Source: Kitasatospora aureofaciens (GTDB lineage: Bacteria > Actinomycetota > Actinomycetes > Streptomycetales > Streptomycetaceae). From it: a stretch of 64,000 nucleotides of DNA. The notes under the pieces were generated by a model, which saw only the letters and a program-made list of their open reading frames with translations, was not told the origin of the DNA and searched no databases. The position numbers and the translations under genes are program-made. The stretch spans positions 124,001 to 188,000 of the forward strand of contig NZ_JPRF03000054.1 in assembly GCF_001188955.3 (NCBI RefSeq). The letters are read 5' to 3'. Shown here piece by piece: positions 9,860 to 18,828 of this stretch; the stretch's first letter is position 1; each line of letters starts with the position of its first letter.

Positions 9860-11794
9860 TCAGACCTCCTCCACCAGCACCGTGTTCAGCCGGGCCAGGC
9901 CGCTCCGCGTGGCGGCGACCACGATGCGGTCGCCCGGGGCCAGTCGCCGGGTGCGGTCCGCGAAGCCCCAGTGCAGCTGGTTGCTCCGGGCGAAGCGGGC
10001 GGCGATCACCCGTACGCCGCCCGGGTCCTCCAGGTCGTGCCGGTTCAGGCCGATGAGTCCGCTGCCGTCCTCCACCGTCAGCTCGGCGATCAACAGCACG
10101 TGCCGGAACACCGACAGCGTCCCGCGCACCTCACTGCCCATCAGGGCGGCGGCGAAGGCGGGCGCGGCCAGGTAGGAGACCGAGCGGGAGGCCGCGTTGT
10201 CCAGCGTCCGGTAGAAGTGGCCGGCGAAGTCGTCGTCGAACAGCCGGACCACCACCCGCACGTCGGGGTTGCCGTGGCGGGCCTCCAGCGCCGCCTCCAG
10301 GTTGGTGGCGTCGTCCCCGCTGAGCGCGATCACCGCCCGGCTGTGCTTCAGCCGGGCCCGGCGCAGCTGCTCCTCGAACGGCCCGTCGCCCAGCACGACC
10401 GGGATGCCGAGCGCCCGGACGGCCGAGATGCCGCGGGCCTGCGGGTCGCGCTCCATGCAGACCACCGGCACCCCCATCTCGTGCAGCTGGGTGGCGACCC
10501 GGGTACCGACGTTGCCGAGTCCGACCACGATCACGTGGTCCCGGGTGCCCGCGCTCGGGTTGCGCGGCAGCCCTCGCCGCCCGGAGCCGAGCACCTCGAC
10601 CGCGATGGCGGTGGCGACCGGCGCGAAGGTGATCCCGCAGATGGTGATCACCACCTGGGCGACCCGTTGCCAGAGCCCGCCCGTCCCGGTCCCGGCGGCG
10701 ATGTCGGCCTGCTGGTCGGGCTGGGCGGCGCCGGCCAGGTCGAGCAGTGAGATGTAGACGGTCCAGCCGAAGTCCCGGTTGAGGTACCAGAGCACGGCGA
10801 AGGCCATCAGCACTGCGGCGAGCGCGATGAGCAGTACCACCCGCAGCCGGGCGTTGGTGAGGAAGCGCATGGTGTCGAGCACCCGCCAGCGCAGCCGCCG
10901 CGCCCAGCTGATCGGCTCCCGGGGCTCCATCCGCAGCGCCTGCAGCGCCGCGATCCCACCCGGCGGCTCCTCGGGCTCGGCCCCGGGGTCGGGCTCGACC
11001 GCACGCTCGACCTCAGGCTCGACCTCGGGCTCGACCTCGGGCCCAACCGCAGGCTCGTGCCCGCGCTCGGGCTCGCCCTCGGAATCAGGCCCGGCTTCGG
11101 GCTCCGGCTCCGGTGCGCGGCGCAACCCGCCCTGCCGGACCGGTCCGTCGTCGCCGAACTCCCGGGCGAGCCGGACGAACTGGGCCGAGTCGCCTTCCTG
11201 TTCCGGCAGCAGGCGGATCTTGCTGAGGTCCTGCCGGTCGATGTGGTCGGCGACCACGCAGATCCGGTCCGAGCTGATGGCGTCGTCGAACGCGATGTGC
11301 AGGTAACGGCCGTCGATCTCCACCGAGTTGGGCCGGCCGAGCGCGGCGGCGGCGAAGGCCGGGGCGGCGGTGGCGGAACCGGACAGCGCGGCGCCGTTCC
11401 TGAGCAGCCGTTCGATGTTCTCGCCCAGACGCTGGTTGAACATCCGGAAGACGATCCGGATGTCCGGGTTGTGGCCCTGGGCGCTGAGCGCGGCATGGAT
11501 GTTGTCCTGGTCGCTGCCCTCGACCAGGGCGAGGCCGCGCGCGGTGTCGATGGACACCGCCCGCAGCGCCTCCTCGGTAAGGTTCGGGTACTCGACCACG
11601 GCCGCCACGCCCGTGATCTGCTCGATCTGCGGTGCGTGGTCGCGGGTGCGGTCGGTGACCAGGACGACGACCGGGACTTCGTAGTGCTCGACGAGTTCCA
11701 GGACCAGCCGGTGGGCCAGTGCGTTGCCCCCGCAGACGATGTAGTGCTGGCTGATCGGCTCGACCGGAGGGGTCCCCCACCCTTCAGAAGTCAT
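9860..11794 (-). CDS. double TrkA-N (RCK-like) NAD-binding membrane protein
   Basis: The 644-residue protein has a TrkA-N Rossmann domain at each end. The first begins HYIVCGGNALAHRLV (residues about 12-140) and the second DHVIVVGLGNVGTRVA (about 400-540). Between them lie an acidic Pro-Glu repeat linker (about 250-310) and membrane segments (VVLLIALAAVLMAFAVLWYL near 340, then VVITICGITFAPVATAI near 385). The layout suggests a CASTOR/POLLUX-like or Kch-like potassium channel or its regulator. I do not see a clear TVGYG-type selectivity filter, so conduction is uncertain. ATG 11794 is preferred because the longer frame would run through the region shared with the divergent gene at 11943. Confidence 0.8.
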   Translation of the reverse strand: MTSEGWGTPPVEPISQHYIVCGGNALAHRLVLELVEHYEVPVVVLVTDRTRDHAPQIEQITGVAAVVEYPNLTEEALRAVSIDTARGLALVEGSDQDNIHAALSAQGHNPDIRIVFRMFNQRLGENIERLLRNGAALSGSATAAPAFAAAALGRPNSVEIDGRYLHIAFDDAISSDRICVVADHIDRQDLSKIRLLPEQEGDSAQFVRLAREFGDDGPVRQGGLRRAPEPEPEAGPDSEGEPERGHEPAVGPEVEPEVEPEVERAVEPDPGAEPEEPPGGIAALQALRMEPREPISWARRLRWRVLDTMRFLTNARLRVVLLIALAAVLMAFAVLWYLNRDFGWTVYISLLDLAGAAQPDQQADIAAGTGTGGLWQRVAQVVITICGITFAPVATAIAVEVLGSGRRGLPRNPSAGTRDHVIVVGLGNVGTRVATQLHEMGVPVVCMERDPQARGISAVRALGIPVVLGDGPFEEQLRRARLKHSRAVIALSGDDATNLEAALEARHGNPDVRVVVRLFDDDFAGHFYRTLDNAASRSVSYLAAPAFAAALMGSEVRGTLSVFRHVLLIAELTVEDGSGLIGLNRHDLEDPGGVRVIAARFARSNQLHWGFADRTRRLAPGDRIVVAATRSGLARLNTVLVEEV

Positions 11795-11942
11795 ACCGAC
11801 GGATGGTATCGACGACAGGTGGCCGGAGGATGTCGTTCCGGCAGCCGGGATGACTCGAACGGACGTACCCGCCGTGCGGTCCGGAGACGGTGCGAAGAGG
11901 CTGGAGTCCGTTCTCCGCCCCCGACCCGAGGAGTACGCCGTC

Positions 11943-12542
11943 GTGGCCCCTCCGATCATCACCCCCGAAGGAACCCCGGTCCAGGGTCCGCTCGGCCAGC
12001 TCGCCAAGGCCGCCTGGCAGGTCCTGCTGGCCGCCGGCGTGGCTTCGCTCGCCCTCGGGATCGTCGTCTTCGTGTGGCCGCGCGAAACCCTGCTGGTGGT
12101 GGGCGTACTGTTCGGCCTCTACCTGCTGGTCATCGGCGTCGTGCAGCTGGTCGCCGCGTTCGGCACCCACGTCACCACCGCACTACGGGTGCTGGCCTTC
12201 ATCAGCGGCGCGATCAGCGTGCTGCTCGGGCTGCTCTGCTTCCGCAGCGCGGCGCAGTCGCTGCTGCTGCTCGCCCTCTGGATCGGGATCGGCTGGCTGT
12301 TCCGCGGCATCACCCAGCTCGCCGCCGCGATCTCCGACCCGCTGATGCCCGCCCGCGGCTGGCAGGCCTTCGCAGGTGTGGCCAACACCCTCGCGGGCGT
12401 GCTGCTGATGGTCTGGCCGGTCGGCTCGATCGCCGCGCTGACCGTGCTGGCCGGGTGCTGGCTGGTGATCCTCGGCTTGGTCGAGATCGCGACCGCCTTC
12501 CAGGTGCGCGGACGGGCGAAACAGATCCCTTCCGGAGTCTGA
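11943..12542 (+). CDS. HdeD-like six-helix membrane protein
   Basis: This 199-residue protein has about six hydrophobic helices in three pairs, the pattern of the HdeD family (DUF308). Examples are LLAAGVASLALGIVVFVWP, LLVVGVLFGLYLLVIGVVQL and LAGVLLMVWPVGSIAALTVL. In E. coli HdeD is linked to acid stress at high cell density; the role in actinomycetes is unknown. GTG 11943 is chosen because GAGGAG (11928-11933) lies 9 bases upstream. It is divergent from the TrkA-like gene, with 148 bases between the starts for both promoters. Confidence 0.85.
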   Translation: MAPPIITPEGTPVQGPLGQLAKAAWQVLLAAGVASLALGIVVFVWPRETLLVVGVLFGLYLLVIGVVQLVAAFGTHVTTALRVLAFISGAISVLLGLLCFRSAAQSLLLLALWIGIGWLFRGITQLAAAISDPLMPARGWQAFAGVANTLAGVLLMVWPVGSIAALTVLAGCWLVILGLVEIATAFQVRGRAKQIPSGV

Positions 12543-12593
12543 ACGCGGCGCCGACGCCGCGGCGGCCGTCACCGCCCGGGTCTCCGCCCCCTG

Positions 12594-13232
12594 CTACGGC
12601 CGGGGAGCGTAGCCGAGCCGGAAGGTGGCGGCCTCCAGCCGTTCCGGTCCGAGGCGGACGTCGGTCAGCCGCTCGGCGAGCGCGAACGCCGCCTCGGTGT
12701 GCAGCGGGTGGCGCCCGCCGTCCGGCTGGAAGCCGCAGGCCGCCAGCAGTCCGACGATGCCGGGGGCGTCGGCGTCCGAGCCGTGCCGCTGGTCGGCGAA
12801 GAGCGGCTCGAACTGCAGCCGGCAGGAGCCGTGCTCCCACCAGTTGAAGTGGTCCACCGCGTTGGCGTTGCGGAAGTGCGAGACCAGCCGGGTGCCCTCG
12901 GCGAGCCTCGGTATGACGTCGTGCAGGCTGCCGAGGTAGCCGTACGGCTCGATCGCCAGCGCCCAGCCGTCGAGCTCGGTGACGGCGACGAGGAGCCGGT
13001 CCTCGTCCAGGTCGAACAGGGCCTCGGCCTCCTCGTCCTCCCCGTCGTCGAAGGTCTCCCACGCCGCGATCACCGCGTCCAGGCCGGTCACCTCCCGGCC
13101 GGCCGGGGCGTCGAAGCGGCGCAGCAGTTCCTCGGCGCCGATCCCCTCGACCTGGGTGAGGCAGTACGCCTCACCGAGGACGGGGTAGCGCTGTTCGAAC
13201 CAGGTGTAGTCGGTGGCGTGTGCGGCGGTCAT
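12594..13232 (-). CDS. DUF6461 family protein
   Basis: This 212-residue soluble acidic protein contains YCLTQVEGIGAEELLRRF, an EDEEAE patch, WALAIEPYGYLG and LVSHFRNANAVDHFNWWE. These are the signature stretches of the DUF6461 family found widely in Streptomyces. No enzymatic motif, signal peptide or membrane segment is visible. The family has no established function. The start ATG 13232 was chosen because homologous sequence begins there; the frame upstream is Arg/Pro-rich and non-coding in character. It is probably transcribed with, or just downstream of, the CoA-transferase gene (52-base gap). Confidence 0.8.
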   Translation of the reverse strand: MTAAHATDYTWFEQRYPVLGEAYCLTQVEGIGAEELLRRFDAPAGREVTGLDAVIAAWETFDDGEDEEAEALFDLDEDRLLVAVTELDGWALAIEPYGYLGSLHDVIPRLAEGTRLVSHFRNANAVDHFNWWEHGSCRLQFEPLFADQRHGSDADAPGIVGLLAACGFQPDGGRHPLHTEAAFALAERLTDVRLGPERLEAATFRLGYAPRP

Positions 13233-13284
13233 GCCCAGATGCTGCCGGACCGCACCGACAACGCCCGCCGCACACCCCGGCCGC

Positions 13285-14748
13285 TCACAGCCAGACCGGC
13301 GCGTCCGTCCCCCAACGCCCGGGCGGTCGAGCCCAGTCGGCGGGCGCACCGTCGTAGCCGATCGGCGGCAGGGCGTACCGCAACCGCCCGTACGCCGAGT
13401 CGGTCTCGGTGAGCCAGTGAGACGCGTCGTACGGCCGACTGTCCGGGCCCGACGCGTCCGCCGGCTCGGGCCGGATGCCGTGCAGCAGCCAGGAGGCCGT
13501 GCCGGCCAGGGAGAAGCGCAGGTGGCGGCCGCCGGGGCGGCGGGTCCGCTGTTCGGTGAGGGCACGCAGGACGGCGGCGGCGAGGAGGTAGCCGGTGCCG
13601 TGATCGAGGGCCTGGGCGGGCAGCGCCCCGGGCCGGCCGTCGGGGGACGCCTCGTGCGCGGCGATGCCGACGCCTGCCTGGACCAGGCTGTCGAAGCCGC
13701 GGCGCCCGGCCCGCGGACCGGTCCAGCCCCAGGCGCAGAGCTGGGCGAGGATCAGGTCGGGGCGGCGGGCGAACAACGCGTCGGGGGCGAGGCCGTGGGC
13801 GTCGAGCGCCCCTGGGCGATAGGCGCTGACGACCACGTCGGCGGTGTCGAGCAGGCCCTCGAAGGCGGCCCGGTCGGCCGGGTCGGCGAGGTCCAGGCGG
13901 GTGGAGCGCTTGCCGAAGCCGGTGTCGGTGTGGGCGTCGTCGGCCTCGGGCAGCCGGGGCGAGTCGATCCGCAGCACGTCGGCGCCGAGCAGGGCGAGGG
14001 TGCGGGTGGCGACCGGTCCGGAGATCACCCGGCTGAGGTCGAGGACCCGGATCCCGGTGGCGGGCCGGTCCACCGGGGCCGCGGGCAGCGGACGAACGGG
14101 CGCGGCGCCGACTTCCCGGCACTCCATCAGGGGGTGCACGTCCCCGCTCACCGGCGCGACCGCCACAGCCAGCGCCCCCGCCGCGTACGCACGCTCCTGG
14201 ACCTGCTCGGCCGGCAGTTTGCCGAGCGCTCCGGCGAGTTGCTCGGGCCCGGCGTCGGGGGCGAGGTCGAGGACGGCGAGCAGCCGGGCGCGGTGGTGCG
14301 GGTAGTTGGCGTGGGTGCGGACCCAACCGTCGGCGGTGCGCCAGAAGCCGGAGAGGGGGGCGAAGCTGACGGGCTTGCGGCCGTCGACCTCCAGGTGCCG
14401 CTCGCTGACGAAGGAGGTGGCGACCGCGCCCTCGTCCACCCGGACCGCGGGAACCGGCCCGCCGCTGCGGTGCGCGGCGAGTTCGGCGGCGGCCAGCGAG
14501 CAGGCGGCGACGGTGGCCCGGGCCAGCTGTCGGACCGGCAGGCCGGAGGGCAGGCCGTCCGGCGGGCCGTGGAAGCCCACCCGGTCCAGCAGCTCGGCCG
14601 GTCCGCCGAGGGCGGCCCAGACGTCGGCGGTTGGGCGGTCGGCGGGGCCGGGCGTGGGCCGGGGCGCGGGCTCCAGCCGGGGCGCGGGCTCGGGGGCGAC
14701 GTCGGGCGCGACCTCGGGCAGTGTCGGACGTTCGGTCATGCCGGGCAT
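13285..14748 (-). CDS. family III CoA-transferase (CaiB/BaiF type)
   Basis: This 487-residue protein belongs to the formyl-CoA transferase/alpha-methylacyl-CoA racemase family. The clear domain is the C-terminal half: GIRVLDLSRVISGPVATRTL, LGADVLRIDSPR, DTADVVVSAYRPGALDAHGL and GRRGFDSLVQAGVG. The last contains the Asp that forms the acyl-enzyme intermediate in the family. The N-terminal half is related but divergent, beginning with a Pro-rich tail. Two starts are possible, ATG 14748 (GGGGAG 4 bases upstream) and ATG 14739; the first is used here. The substrates cannot be predicted. Confidence 0.85.
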   Translation of the reverse strand: MPGMTERPTLPEVAPDVAPEPAPRLEPAPRPTPGPADRPTADVWAALGGPAELLDRVGFHGPPDGLPSGLPVRQLARATVAACSLAAAELAAHRSGGPVPAVRVDEGAVATSFVSERHLEVDGRKPVSFAPLSGFWRTADGWVRTHANYPHHRARLLAVLDLAPDAGPEQLAGALGKLPAEQVQERAYAAGALAVAVAPVSGDVHPLMECREVGAAPVRPLPAAPVDRPATGIRVLDLSRVISGPVATRTLALLGADVLRIDSPRLPEADDAHTDTGFGKRSTRLDLADPADRAAFEGLLDTADVVVSAYRPGALDAHGLAPDALFARRPDLILAQLCAWGWTGPRAGRRGFDSLVQAGVGIAAHEASPDGRPGALPAQALDHGTGYLLAAAVLRALTEQRTRRPGGRHLRFSLAGTASWLLHGIRPEPADASGPDSRPYDASHWLTETDSAYGRLRYALPPIGYDGAPADWARPPGRWGTDAPVWL

Positions 14749-14985
14749 TGTGCTCCCCATCCGGTCCGCTCGCCGTGACGCAGGCCACCGCCCGAACCGC
14801 TCACGCATCGGGCCGCGCGCCGCCCGACCGCACGCCGCCCGGGCCTGCCCTGATGACCGCAGGCCACGGCAGGCCTGACGGACCGGCAGCCGGATGCCCC
14901 ACCGACGCCCTTCGACCGACGGGTTAGGGTGCGGAGCAGCGGCCGCCTCGGCCGACGCACGGGGGCTGAGTGACAAGGGGGAAGC

Positions 14986-15678
14986 ATGCACACGATCCGC
15001 CGTCTCGACCTGGGCTACTTCGTCCGGCCGGCCTCCGAGGTGGGCGGCCCCGAGCCGCGGGTGGAGCCGGTGCTCGCGTACCTCGTCCGCGGCCCGCAGG
15101 GGCTGCTGCTGTTCGACACCGGGATCGGCGCGGGCTCGCCGGAGACCGAGGCGCACTACCGCCCGGTCCGCCGCCCGCTGCCGGAGGCGCTCGCCGCGGC
15201 CGGCGTCTCGGTCTCGGACGTCGACCTGGTGGTCAACTGCCACCTGCACTTCGACCACTGCGGCGGCAATCCGCTGTTCGCCGGGACTCCCGTCCTCGTC
15301 CAGTCGAACGAGCTGGCCACCGCCCGGCGCGGCGACTACACCATCGACGCCCTGGTCGACTTCCCCGGTGCCGTGTACCGCGAGCTGGACGGCGAGACCG
15401 AGATCTGGCCGGGCGTCCGGGTGCTGCCCACGCCCGGACACACCGACGGCCACCAGTCGATGCTGGTCGAGCGGCTGGGCGACTGCACCGTACTGCTGGC
15501 CGGGCAGGCGTACGACTTCGCCACCGAGTACGGGCAGGCGCTGCTGGCCCGGCGGGCCGCGCGCGAGGGGGTGGCCGCGCCGCTGCCCGGGTACCGGGCC
15601 TGGCTGGACCGGGTGGCGGAGCACGCGCCGCGCCGGGTGCTCTTCGCGCACGACCACGCGGTCTGGGAACCCGCCTGA
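14986..15678 (+). CDS. metallo-beta-lactamase-fold hydrolase, N-acyl-homoserine lactonase-like
   Basis: This 230-residue protein carries the dinuclear zinc motif CHLHFDHCGG (HxHxDH, about residue 87), the bridging region TPGHTDGHQS (about 147) and a late His in FAHDHAVW (about 222). This pattern and size are those of the AHL-lactonase-like branch of the superfamily, although many members act on other esters or lactones. ATG 14986 is preceded by AAGGGGGAAG. It is divergent from the CoA-transferase gene (237 bases) and convergent with the P450 gene. No signal peptide is visible, so it should be cytoplasmic. Confidence 0.87.
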   Translation: MHTIRRLDLGYFVRPASEVGGPEPRVEPVLAYLVRGPQGLLLFDTGIGAGSPETEAHYRPVRRPLPEALAAAGVSVSDVDLVVNCHLHFDHCGGNPLFAGTPVLVQSNELATARRGDYTIDALVDFPGAVYRELDGETEIWPGVRVLPTPGHTDGHQSMLVERLGDCTVLLAGQAYDFATEYGQALLARRAAREGVAAPLPGYRAWLDRVAEHAPRRVLFAHDHAVWEPA

Positions 15679-15742
15679 CGGACCGGCCCCCGAGGATGGG
15701 CGACGGGCGGCGGGGCGGGGCTCAGGGACGGTACAGAGGGGT

Positions 15743-17002
15743 TCAGAAGGTGAAGCGCAGCGCGCGGACCCGGTGGTCGAAGCTGGACGGGACGAGCACC
15801 GGCTCGCCGAGCGACCGTGCCCCGGGCAGCCGCGTGAACAGTTCGCGGAACAGCACCGTCATCTCCTGCCGGGCCAGGTGGGCGCCGAGGCAGTAGTGCG
15901 GTCCGCCGCCGCCGTAGCCGAGGTGGGGGTTGGGGGTGCGGGTGATGTCGAAGGCCTCGGGGTCGGGGAAGACCGTCTCGTCCCGGTTCGCCGAGCCGTA
16001 GTACAGCGCGACCTTCTCCCCCGCCCGCAGCAGTGGACCGCCCGGGCCGCCGAGCTCGTGGTCGACGGCGACGGTCCGGCGGAACTGCACGATCGGGGTG
16101 GCGTGGCGGACGATCTCGTCCACCGCCCCGTCGAGCCGACCGTCCAGGTCGGCGAGCAGCAGCGCGCGCTGCTCGGGGTGGACGGTCAGCAGGTGGAGGC
16201 CGTGGGCGAGCGCGTTGCGGGTGGTCTCGACCCCGGCGACCAGCAGCAGGCTGAAGAACGCGCCCAGTTCGCGGCCGGTCAGCCGGCGGCCGTCCACGTC
16301 GGCGGTGACCAGCGCGGAGATCAGGTCCTCGGCGGGACGGCGGCGGCGCTCGCGGCCGATCTCGGCGACGATGCCCTGCATCCGGGCGAGTGCCGCCAGC
16401 CCGCGCCCTGGCACCCGGAGTCGGCCGCGTCGGGTCCGGGCCACCCCGGTGCCCGCCGAGGTGCGGTTGACCAGGCCGAGGATGGTGCGGCGGGACTCTT
16501 CGGGGATGCCCATCATGGAGCAGATCACCTGGAACGGGAGCTCGGCGGCGACCGGGCCGACGAAATCCTCGGGCCGGTCGCGTTCGACCTCGTCCACCAG
16601 GGCGGTGGCGATCCGGCGAACGTCCTCCTCGATCCGGCCGAGCAGGCGCGGGGTGAAGGCCCTGGAGACGATCCGGCGCAGTTGGGCGTGCCGGGGGTCG
16701 TCGAGGTTGACCATCGAGTCGCCGAACAGCAGCCGGACCCAGCGGGGCGGTTCCGGGGTGGTCACGCCGGGGCCGGAGCGGAAGACGGCGGGGGTCCGGC
16801 TGGCCTCGACCACGTCGGCGTGCCGGACCAGGGCGTGGAAGCCTCGGCCGGTGGCACGGTCACCGAAGTAGACCGGGGCGGGCCTGCGGCGCAGCTCGGC
16901 GAAGGCCTCGGCGCGGGCGGGGGCCGGCAACCGCCAGAAGCGGGGGTCGGCGAGGTCCGGGGGGCCCACCGTCGGGGTGGGGACCTCCGTCGGAGTGTTC
17001 AT
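15743..17002 (-). CDS. cytochrome P450 (bacterial class I)
   Basis: This 419-residue soluble P450 has the I-helix motif LLVAGVETTRNA (oxygen-activating Glu-Thr, about residue 245), EIVRH for the K-helix ExxR (about 290) and the heme loop GYGGGGPHYCLGAHLAR (Cys ligand about residue 361). The phrase GDSMVNLDDPRHAQLRR is the standard B'/C-helix entry. No ferredoxin or reductase gene is adjacent, so electrons must come from elsewhere. The start ATG 17002 has GGAGG-type bases upstream (CAGGAGGCG). The frame above it is not P450-like. The substrate is unknown, and a link to the second P450 at 21032 is not implied. Confidence 0.93.
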   Translation of the reverse strand: MNTPTEVPTPTVGPPDLADPRFWRLPAPARAEAFAELRRRPAPVYFGDRATGRGFHALVRHADVVEASRTPAVFRSGPGVTTPEPPRWVRLLFGDSMVNLDDPRHAQLRRIVSRAFTPRLLGRIEEDVRRIATALVDEVERDRPEDFVGPVAAELPFQVICSMMGIPEESRRTILGLVNRTSAGTGVARTRRGRLRVPGRGLAALARMQGIVAEIGRERRRRPAEDLISALVTADVDGRRLTGRELGAFFSLLLVAGVETTRNALAHGLHLLTVHPEQRALLLADLDGRLDGAVDEIVRHATPIVQFRRTVAVDHELGGPGGPLLRAGEKVALYYGSANRDETVFPDPEAFDITRTPNPHLGYGGGGPHYCLGAHLARQEMTVLFRELFTRLPGARSLGEPVLVPSSFDHRVRALRFTF

Positions 17003-17228
17003 GGCCGCGCCTCCTGCTTCCGATCGGATCCGTTCCGACACGTACGTTCCGTGCTGGAGTGTGCACATGTAGTGAGCGGAAGGCGCGTGTGTCAAGCCGG
17101 TTCGACGACCGGGTGAAATCGAGCTAAAACCGTTTGATCGGCCGATCCGACGGCCGGGCATGGTCTCACGGGCGGAAACCGGCCATGACCGGAGGGTGCG
17201 GCACGGCCGGGGCGCAGCGGGTGCGACG

Positions 17229-18104
17229 ATGAGTGCCATCGTGATGACCGACCGGATCCGCCTGATGCGCGCCGCGGTCTTCGCCGCGCTGTGCGTGGCG
17301 ATGGCCGCCACGGCGCACGTCGCCATGGCCGGGGCCGGGGTCTCGCCCCCGGTGCTGCTCGGCGCGTTCGGGGCCGTCCTCGGGCTGACCTGGCTGCTGG
17401 CCGGAACGCGGCGCGGAATCGGTGTGATCAGCGTCTGGATGGTCGCGGCGCAGAGCGCGCTGCACCTGCTGTTCCAACAGGCCGGGGCGGCCGGCCGCGG
17501 GGGCTCCGGTCTCGGTCGGCTCGCCACCCCGGACTGGGCCGCCCTGCTGCTCTGCAACCCGGACCGGGCCGGCGGCGGGCTCTCGCCCGTCGAGCTGGCG
17601 CGGATGGCGGGCATCGACCCGGACGTCCCACCGCCCGCCGGCAGCCTGCGGCCGATGGCGGGGATGCACCACGGGGCGGCCGGGTCGGTCGACGGGGTGG
17701 CCATGGACATGGGCCTGTCGGGGGCGGCTGGAATGCCGGGCATGCCCCCGGGGATGACGCACCAGATGTCCGGCGGGATGTCCGGTCAGATGTCCAGCGC
17801 AATGACTCATGGCATGTCGACCGGGATGGCCCTCGCCCACGTCCTGGCGGCGCTCGCCTGCGCGCTGCTGCTCTGGCGCGGTGACGCCGCGCTGGTCCGG
17901 GTCTTCGAGCTGCTCGCCGCGCTCGGGACGGTGGTCGCGGGAGCGCTGCTGCTCCCGCTGCTGACGCTGTTCGCCCGCCCCCTCGGGTACCGGCCGCCCG
18001 CCGCCTTCCGGCCCGCCGACCGGCCGGCCCGGCCGCTCCGGTCGGTGCTGCTCACGCACGCCGTCGTCCGGCGTGGGCCGCCGGCGCTCGCGCTCGCCTG
18101 CTGA
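17229..18104 (+). CDS. methionine-rich integral membrane protein (possible copper handling)
   Basis: The 291-residue protein has about four or five membrane helices (AAVFAALCVAMAATAHVAMA, LLGAFGAVLGLTWLLAG, VWMVAAQSALHLLF, then two near the C-terminus). A loop at about residues 138-195 is extremely Met/His/Gly-rich: MAGMHHG, MDMGLSG, MPGMPPGMTHQM and repeated MSGG/MSGQM units. Met-rich loops of this kind bind Cu(I) in PcoE/CopC-type systems, so a copper role is plausible but inferred. ATG 17229 is preferred over 17160 because hydrophobic sequence starts soon after. The divergent anti-sigma/sigma pair lies downstream, and comparable genes often sit near ECF sigma genes. Confidence 0.75.
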   Translation: MSAIVMTDRIRLMRAAVFAALCVAMAATAHVAMAGAGVSPPVLLGAFGAVLGLTWLLAGTRRGIGVISVWMVAAQSALHLLFQQAGAAGRGGSGLGRLATPDWAALLLCNPDRAGGGLSPVELARMAGIDPDVPPPAGSLRPMAGMHHGAAGSVDGVAMDMGLSGAAGMPGMPPGMTHQMSGGMSGQMSSAMTHGMSTGMALAHVLAALACALLLWRGDAALVRVFELLAALGTVVAGALLLPLLTLFARPLGYRPPAAFRPADRPARPLRSVLLTHAVVRRGPPALALAC

Positions 18105-18428
18105 CGCGCCCGCCGCGCTCCTCCCCCTCCGGCCGGACTCCGGCCGCTTCCGGGACCCTCGCGTCGGGCAGGTCGCCCTGTCGCGCCGCCGTTGCCCTGC
18201 GCCGTCACGCCCCGTGCCGTCGCGCGCCGTGCCGCCGCGCAGTCAGGGCTCCGGCCCTCGTCCGCGTCCGCGTCCATCGGCCTCCCTCGCGGGAGGTGCG
18301 GTGTGCCGCGCGGCCAGGGGCCACGGACGACTGCGGTGCCGCCGTGCGCGGCGCCGCTCCAGCCCTCCCCTCGGGACCTTCCCATGCCTCACTTCGACGG
18401 CGCACCGGTCAGCACCGGCGCCACCGTC
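18105..18428. other. gene-free stretch between the Met-rich protein and the anti-sigma gene
   Basis: These 324 bases lie between the convergent stops of the Met-rich membrane gene and the anti-sigma gene. Open frames here are Arg/Pro-rich and look non-coding on both strands. I see no strong hairpin or repeat. Confidence 0.5.
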
Positions 18429-18695
18429 CTACCGCTCGGCGGTCTGCCGCCCCTCCGGCGCCCGACCGCTCGCAGCGTCCCCGCCCAGCCGGGCCGACAG
18501 CCCGGCCGCCCACGCCTCCGACGGACCGTCCGCAGCGGCCGCCGACACCTGGTCGCGCAGTCGTTCCGCGCGTTCCAGCCAGTCCCGGCAACCGGTGCAG
18601 CGCGCCAGGTGCTTGTCCAGCCGGGTGCCGGGCAGGCCGCTCGGTTCGCCGTCGAGCCGGGCGGACAGAGCGGTACGGAACTGCGCGCATCTCAT
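18429..18695 (-). CDS. small zinc-finger anti-sigma factor (zf-HC2 type)
   Basis: This 88-residue protein begins MRCAQFRTALSARLDGE, and the zinc-binding HxxxCxxC motif is visible as HLARCTGC at about residues 29-36. Proteins of this size and motif bind and silence ECF sigma factors, releasing them when the zinc site is oxidised or otherwise altered. It lacks a membrane helix, so it would be a soluble sensor. It is divergent from the sigma gene at 18829 rather than in an operon with it, which is less common. The start ATG 18695 is fixed by the family's N-terminus. Confidence 0.8.
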   Translation of the reverse strand: MRCAQFRTALSARLDGEPSGLPGTRLDKHLARCTGCRDWLERAERLRDQVSAAAADGPSEAWAAGLSARLGGDAASGRAPEGRQTAER

Positions 18696-18751
18696 ACGGC
18701 CATCGTCCCGCACGGCTGCCCGGCCGGGAACGGACGGGTCACGTCCGGCAC

Positions 18752-18778
18752 CGGGTCCCGCAGGGCCTGCGGGACCCG
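18752..18778. promoter_or_regulatory. 13-bp perfect dyad between divergent anti-sigma and sigma genes
   Basis: CGGGTCCCGCAGG (18752-18764) and its exact complement (18766-18778) are separated by one base. It lies 51 bases before the sigma start and 57 before the anti-sigma start. This is a possible operator for both genes. A short palindrome with almost no loop is a poor terminator. Confidence 0.5.
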
Positions 18779-18828
18779 CGGGAGCTGTAGGACCCGCCGG
18801 ATCGGGAGCGGCAAGGTCGGAGGCCGCC

